Source: Isohypsibius dastychi
Taxonomy: Eukaryota; Tardigrada; Eutardigrada; Parachela; Isohypsibiidae
Direction: 5' to 3'
NCBI GenBank assembly: GCA_034696485.1
Contig: JAQIWT010001455.1
Span: forward strand, 1-10,739
Length of the DNA stretch: 10,739 nt
Shown here piece by piece: positions 6,228 to 10,739 of this stretch. Numbering within the stretch: the stretch's first letter is position 1; each line of letters begins with the position of its first letter. A program made the translations under genes and the position numbers. The notes under the pieces were generated by a model, which saw only the letters and a program-made list of their open reading frames with translations, was not told the origin of the DNA and searched no databases.

Positions 6228-9200
6228 ATGCGGAGTTCTAGGTATCCGGGGATATCTTGTTTGATTTTCATTATTCCAAGTGTGTTTGGAGCATTTGAAT
6301 CGTTATGGCAGCCACTCGACAAAGACACTTTTCCAAAAATACCTGGTCAGCTGACTGTGAAAGTCGAAGTGGTTTTTGTGGAAGATAAGCTTGTGGAGGA
6401 ATTTGTTATATATCATGATGCGGAAATGGATCTTACGAGATATGATTACGCACTGGGAAATATTATGGCGCCTTATAATACGACGAGACCAATGCGAACC
6501 ATCCATGATTACAGAAACGGTATGAATTAACCCAAAAATACCGATCATCCATTTTTGTTCGTGTGGTGAATTGTAACAACAACTCAGAATGCTTTAAATA
6601 TGACAAAACAGGCGAATGAGGTAAAAATTATAAAAAACGATTAAAATAAAACAGATTAGCCACATCCAGCTGAAATTCCTTCAGGCGCAGATGAAACTTT
6701 GCCTCGAAGTCAAATGACGAAGAAAGCTGAACAAACGATATCGTTTTTAATGATCGAATTCTGAAATTTTGTTGCTCCTGAGGATTTACTGTTGGGTTTT
6801 GGGATTCCAGATCTGCCGAATAATATCAGTGGCAGCTAATTTAAGTGTTGGTGATTGGCTCGTTGTATCTGCCTGATCAGATTGTTCTGCGAGTCGAAAA
6901 GCCAGGTGTATGTGATAGGTGGTATGAGAATATTTGCACACGATCGATCGGATTGGTCAAAAAACGGTCATGGTGTCGCTTATCACTTATCCTTCGTTCC
7001 GAGATTCGTGAAGTTTTTGAGGTTTTTAAGCAGTTTTGAAAATTACCATTGAAGTAATGTTCGAGCGAAGAATTTTGAGTTTTTGAGTGCTTTTGGGCAC
7101 TAAAATTTAACAATTTGTTCGACTCCATGCTCGGGAACATCCTGGCCTGTTTACCAGCTAAAGAGAAACGATCTTGCGGGATACACGCTTACACACCAGA
7201 AAATGGTATCCCTGCTACATCTGGTTCTATTTTCTCAGGTATCAGTTTCAACATGGACGGCATCCTACCGAATTGTACAATGCATCCACTCGGATACCTC
7301 CTGACAGAAGCCAATCTCACCGGCTCTTATCTCCGGACACGTCGTGTAATCAGCGTTGGTAATCTGACCTTAATCCACATTCTACGTGCTCTCCAGCCCA
7401 GTCAGCTATTCTATATGAACGAAAAGGACCGCGTTCACAACATCACTCAACGTGTACGGTGCTCTGTCATCCTCACCGATCTGTAACACCCCGGTGACTC
7501 TAGTTTTTTACAGGAAACAGTCAGAGGTATACCCTGCGAAGTGTGGACTGTCGTCATCGACAACTACTACATCCCGGGCTACGGTATCGCGAGAACACGT
7601 CACAAGCTGTACTTTATGACCAAAGAGTTCACACGTTCCATCGCCGGAGAGCGCCCCTACATGATCCCAGTGCAGCGAACCGTCTCGCTGTATGACGGCC
7701 GCTTCATCGCAGACCGCTTCGCTCCGAAACTGATTTTCAACTTTTTCGACTTCACCGTCCCGCCATACCCCACAGTGTACGATTTCAGTATTGCGCAGTG
7801 TGTCCCCAAAGGCAAAATCGAGACGAAAGAAACGATCCAGTTCAGGTTCCCGGGAAACTTCTCGACAATGCGTCCAGATGTCTACCTCCCGCAGTTTCGA
7901 CGTGAAGTCTTGAAACGAATTGTCAAAGTAGGCAATCTCAGCCCGGTTCGCATTCTCGGACTGTTCCCAAGCCAGGACTCTAGTAGCGTATACATAACCG
8001 CAACGGTAATCCCTCGGCCTCCTCATCAACTGCACTTTACAATGGTCCGAGCTTCTGAACGGGTCGCTGCGAATAGTGAAATACTTAGTCGGACTAGCTT
8101 AACCAGCACTGTTTATACCATGTCGGCCGATCAGTTGTCGTATTGTGCGAAACGCTGTATCGACAACAGCGACTCATGCGAAAAGTTTGGCTGGTGTTCT
8201 AAGGACCCTGCCACGAACCCGGCTGAGGAAAGAGGCCGGCTCTGCGTGCTGAGATACCGCGAGAACGACGCGCTTACTCCGAAGAAACCTGAGGCTGGCC
8301 AAGATGCATTCGTGTGCGATAACTTCCAACGTGAGTTCAAATCCGGTGTGTGTCACCTCACGAAGAAAATCTGTGATCAAAATCCAAAACTCGGACGTGC
8401 AGAATTCCGTAACTTTATTTCATATGCATGCTATAGGTATTTACAATACTTCGGTGTACGATGGCCCTGTGATGGAAACCTTGCTGATGATACTCCTCGA
8501 TGTTCAAAACGGTGATTTCGTGATCACAGTCAACGGCAGTGGCACTTCAGTTACTCTCACTGCAGAAGACATGCGGACCGATGTTTCTCTCAATGAGGAT
8601 GTCAGCAGTCGTAAGCTCATGATACACCAAGACAGCCTTACTATGTACTGACCTTGCTCTTTGAATTTCCAGCTGTGAACGCAGATTCGAGGACTTCGTT
8701 TGATTACTACAAAGGTCAAGCTAGCATTATAAACGATGCAGCAAAGGATCAGTTCAGCAAGCTGTCCCCATCCGAATGCCGACGTCATTGTCTGGACGAA
8801 AAGAGATTCACGTGTCAGTCGGTTGCATCTTGTGTGTACGGTGATTGCATTATCTCGCATCTTCACGGTGATGAACTGTTGAACACGAGCTCTGACGGCA
8901 AACCGTTCATCGAACCACACACTCACTGCGCCATTTGGTCAAGTACGCTTTTTTAATTTTACTGAGTGCCTCCTGATGTTTTTATTTGTGTGTTGATGTG
9001 CAGGAACATGGAAGGGAATGTTCACATTAGCCAGCCTTTGGGTTCCCTCTGCCCCAGCGGACCTAGTCGTTCCCAGTGTGTCCAGCGAAGACACTTGTGC
9101 AAAACAGTGTCTCTTCAGCAACTTTGAGTGTGAATCATTCTCGTTTTGTACAAATGGCACAGCATCTCGAGCTTCTGGAAAGCTAAAGCACGATTGCCAC

Positions 9201-10023
9201 CTGTATAAAAGCCATGGATTCGAGGTTGGGCACACTGAGCGGAATTACAACAAAACAGGCTGCTGGCATCTAAGTCGTAAGTTTTTTTTCTGAAAACGTT
9301 TCTTTTTTGAAATCTGACAAAATGTCCTTTCTTTACTGTAGGTAACTACGTGAATGACTTCGAGGCGCTGCCCGGTTTTGAGCTTGTTTTCGAAGGCATC
9401 GAGCCTGAAGAATCTAAAATCGAGCCAGAACTAGAACGTTGGCATTGCGCCAAGAACTGCATTGACAACCTTGGTGATGAAGGGTGTCTGGCTTTTGAAA
9501 TATGCGATAACTCCACCGAAACGTTCGACGAGGACACTGGGATCAGTAGTTACCTCCATGTTACGGCAAATCAGACGGTGCGTTGTCGCATTGCAAGCAC
9601 TTACATTGGGATCGGCATGAATTCAGCTCCGACGAATAACTCGCGGAAAGTGCGAACAAATGAGAACTGTACCATTTATTCAAGTAGGTTTATCAGCATA
9701 TCACCATTCCGAATAATTGATTAGCAGCTAGACGAACGAATTGCGTTTCAGGAACAACGTATCTAGACGGAACACCAGTGACCTCAAAAACAGCCAAGCT
9801 GAAAGCTCTGTCAACAACACCTGATCCGGTGGCGCTGGCGGTTTCTAAAAAGAAGACCTACTCAATTTCGGAAACGGCCGGTTTAGCAATTGGAATGCTA
9901 CTATTAGGGGCCGTAATTGGAGCTCTCGGGTTCATTCTACTAAGGCGACATGAAGAATCTGGCAGCCTGGTGTCATTTCATAACGGAAAAATTGATTTTC
10001 AGAGAATGACAGAAACCAACTGA
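6228..10023 (+). CDS. LolA-like/PAN-module type I membrane protein, eight exons
   Basis: Exons: 6228-6519, 7239-7453, 7514-8330, 8437-8610, 8673-8942, 9004-9276, 9342-9683, 9752-10023. They join without a stop into 884 residues; every intron is GT-AG. Residues 1-22 are a signal peptide. Residues 23 to about 340 resemble the metazoan LolA-like ectodomain family: TIHDYRNG at the exon 1/2 junction, C110, the VRGIPCEVW motif (172-180) and FSIAQC (C265). Five sequons lie at N84, N109, N123, N139 and N165. Four six-cysteine PAN/Apple-like modules follow, near 350-441, 500-589, 590-680 and 681-794, each with C-x3-C-x(6-8)-C-x5-C. Residues 442-499 form a cysteine-free exon. A helix at about 836-858 precedes a 26-residue tail. 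Likely a cell-surface protein; ligand unknown. The family name is from memory of motifs (moderate); the gene model is firm, exon 2's start least so. The stop lies 32 bp from the convergent P450 stop. Confidence 0.85.
6520..7238 (+). other. Long first intron (719 nt) of the membrane-protein gene
   Basis: The donor is G|GTATGA after residue 97 (phase 1) and the acceptor is CTATTTTCTCAG, ending at 7238. Joining across it gives the continuous reading TIHDYRNGISFNMDG, which suits the family's tyrosine-rich strand and the following cysteine. It is seven to twelve times longer than the other introns of this gene. Open frames at 6845-7052 and an upstream extension of the exon 2 frame (7079-7238) exist but have no good acceptors. 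First introns often carry control elements, but none is identified here. Confidence 0.7.
8437..8610 (+). other. Cysteine-free 58-residue cassette exon (exon 4)
   Basis: The exon is exactly 174 nt, with phase 1 at both ends (acceptor GCTATAG, donor C|GTAAGC), so skipping it keeps the frame. It encodes VYDGPVMETLLMILLDVQNG followed by a Ser/Thr-rich part with an NGSG sequon, and no cysteine. It lies between PAN-like modules one and two and does not share their pattern. It may be a beta-rich spacer or a domain I do not recognise. Its frame differs from that of the upstream exon, whose own frame stays open through the intron to 8515. Confidence 0.75.
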
Positions 10024-10055
10024 TTTGTTTTGTTTTATGGTTTGATCAGGTTTTG
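10024..10055. terminator. 32-bp gap between convergent stop codons
   Basis: Only 32 bp separate the TGA of the membrane-protein gene from the TAA of the P450. The plus strand shows no AATAAA or ATTAAA here. The minus strand has CATAAA (around 10036-10041), a known weak polyadenylation variant, just downstream of the P450 stop. Both 3' ends must therefore reach into the neighbouring gene or be extremely short. Confidence 0.5.
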
Positions 10056-10739
10056 TTACCTGGGTTGAAACAATGCTCTGAACGGCTTCGGAATGTTCAC
10101 GATCCCAAATACTGAATCGTTTATAGAAATTGTGTCACCAACCGGTAGTTTAAAATCAAAATGTCTAATCAGCGTAGCTGTCAGAATTTGCAGCTCCATT
10201 TTCGCCAGCGATTCACCCAAACAGTTGCGTTTACCGAGTGAAAACGGCAGATACCCCTCCAGCTTCATAAGTTTTCCGGAATCGTCAAGGAATCGCTCTG
10301 GTCTAAAAATTTCAGGATCTGGAAACATTTTCGGGTTTAGGTGAGGTTCTCCCATCAGGAAGATGAACGGAGTGTTAGGAGGGAATGGGTATCCATTCAA
10401 AAATGAGGTCTTGGCATTGGTTCTGCCGATGACAGGGAGTATGTTCGCCATTCTTAGGGTCTCCATAATCGTGGCTTGCAGATATGGCATCGTTTCTACA
10501 AGCAGAAGATAATTTAAATTTCAACAGTGATAACTTATTTCCTTGTTGGATTTTGAGAACTAACCAGTGATATCCAAAGTCGGAAAACAGCCATCGGGAA
10601 CTGATTGGTCGATTTCCATTCTGAGCTTGGTTTTTATGTCTGGATTCGCCAATAAGTAGGCGATGATCCAGTTCATGGTCGTTGATGTGGTTTCTGTTCC
10701 GGCAATGAAGAGATCAAGGACAGCTTGTTCTAGCTGGGG
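10056..10739 (-). CDS. Cytochrome P450 (CYP2-clan type), C-terminal two exons, partial
   Basis: Exons on the minus strand are 10739-10565 (runs off the right edge) and 10495-10056, split by a 69-nt intron (donor G|GTTAGT, acceptor CTTGTAG, phase 1). Together they give the last 204 residues of a protein that is normally about 500. Visible hallmarks are the I-helix oxygen-activation motif AGTETT (fragment residues 13-18), the K-helix ExxR as ETLR, PERF, and the heme-thiolate loop FSLGKRNCLG (FxxGxRxCxG) with the axial cysteine codon at 10221-10223. The protein is a heme monooxygenase using NADPH-P450 reductase at the endoplasmic reticulum, typically acting on lipids, steroids or xenobiotics; the N-terminal anchor lies outside the window. 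FIAGTETTSTT and GESLAKMEL resemble the CYP2 clan, but the subfamily cannot be assigned. All catalytic residues in the visible part are intact. Confidence 0.93.

Noticed and set aside
6846-6955. A possible exon between exons 1 and 2 of the membrane-protein gene, reading VLVIGSLYLPDQ and including a cysteine
   Set aside because: Its phase can be made to fit, but the acceptor (AATTTAAG) and donor (TTG|GTCAAA) are weak. Direct joining of 6519 to 7239 uses a far better acceptor and gives the expected family sequence.
7115-7238. Upstream extension of the exon 2 open frame, cysteine-containing
   Set aside because: It lies before the strong TTTTCTCAG acceptor and has no convincing acceptor or start of its own. 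The phase-1 junction at 7239 explains the gene better.
7508-8035. 175-residue open frame on the minus strand
   Set aside because: It is antisense to exon 3, has no motif, and is open because of the codon composition of the real gene.
1-10739. CRISPR array, tRNA or rRNA genes, phage or plasmid modules
   Set aside because: The 19-nt array has no unique spacers, no cloverleaf or rRNA core was seen, and the genes are spliced and metazoan in type.

Overview
This is metazoan genomic DNA, most likely from a small-genome invertebrate. An ecdysozoan such as a tardigrade, nematode or mite fits best, but the phylum cannot be fixed from this window. The evidence is spliced genes with short GT-AG introns (60-106 nt for most), a microsomal-type cytochrome P450, an SLC5-type transporter tail, and a type I membrane protein with a signal peptide, many N-glycosylation sequons and PAN/Apple-like cysteine modules. 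No bacterial, plasmid or viral gene was recognised.

Region 1 (1 to about 4540) is repeat-rich and has no recognised gene. Two arrays of a 19-nt G/C-skewed satellite (1-252 and 2101-2253) flank a candidate 1825-bp non-autonomous DNA transposon (261-2085). That element has 12-bp terminal inverted repeats and TTAA on both sides. It contains an approximately 35-nt repeat, a poly-C tract, a compact palindromic tandem duplication, two small hairpins carrying CRE-like and AP-1-like sites, and a 23-bp inverted repeat. Downstream lies a separate foldback element (2537-2738), then a long stretch with nothing convincing, then a perfect 12-bp inverted repeat (4434-4480).

Region 2 (4545-5319, +) holds three phase-compatible exons that read as the last 144 residues of a sodium-coupled SLC5 transporter. 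No upstream SLC5 exon is visible in the preceding 4.5 kb, so either a very large repeat-filled intron lies upstream or this is an orphan 3' fragment.

Region 3 (6228-10023, +) is the best gene in the window. Eight exons splice into an intact 884-residue protein: signal peptide, an ectodomain resembling the metazoan LolA-like family (with a VRGIPCEVW motif), four six-cysteine PAN/Apple-like modules, one transmembrane helix with two GxxxG motifs, and a short cytoplasmic tail. The last five introns are all phase 1, so modules B, C and D are cassette exons whose length is a multiple of three; module A lies at the end of the large exon 3.

Region 4 (10056-10739, -) is the C-terminal part of a cytochrome P450 of the CYP2-clan type. 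It converges on the membrane-protein gene with 32 bp between the two stop codons. No functional link between these genes can be shown; they appear to be ordinary neighbours in a compact genome.
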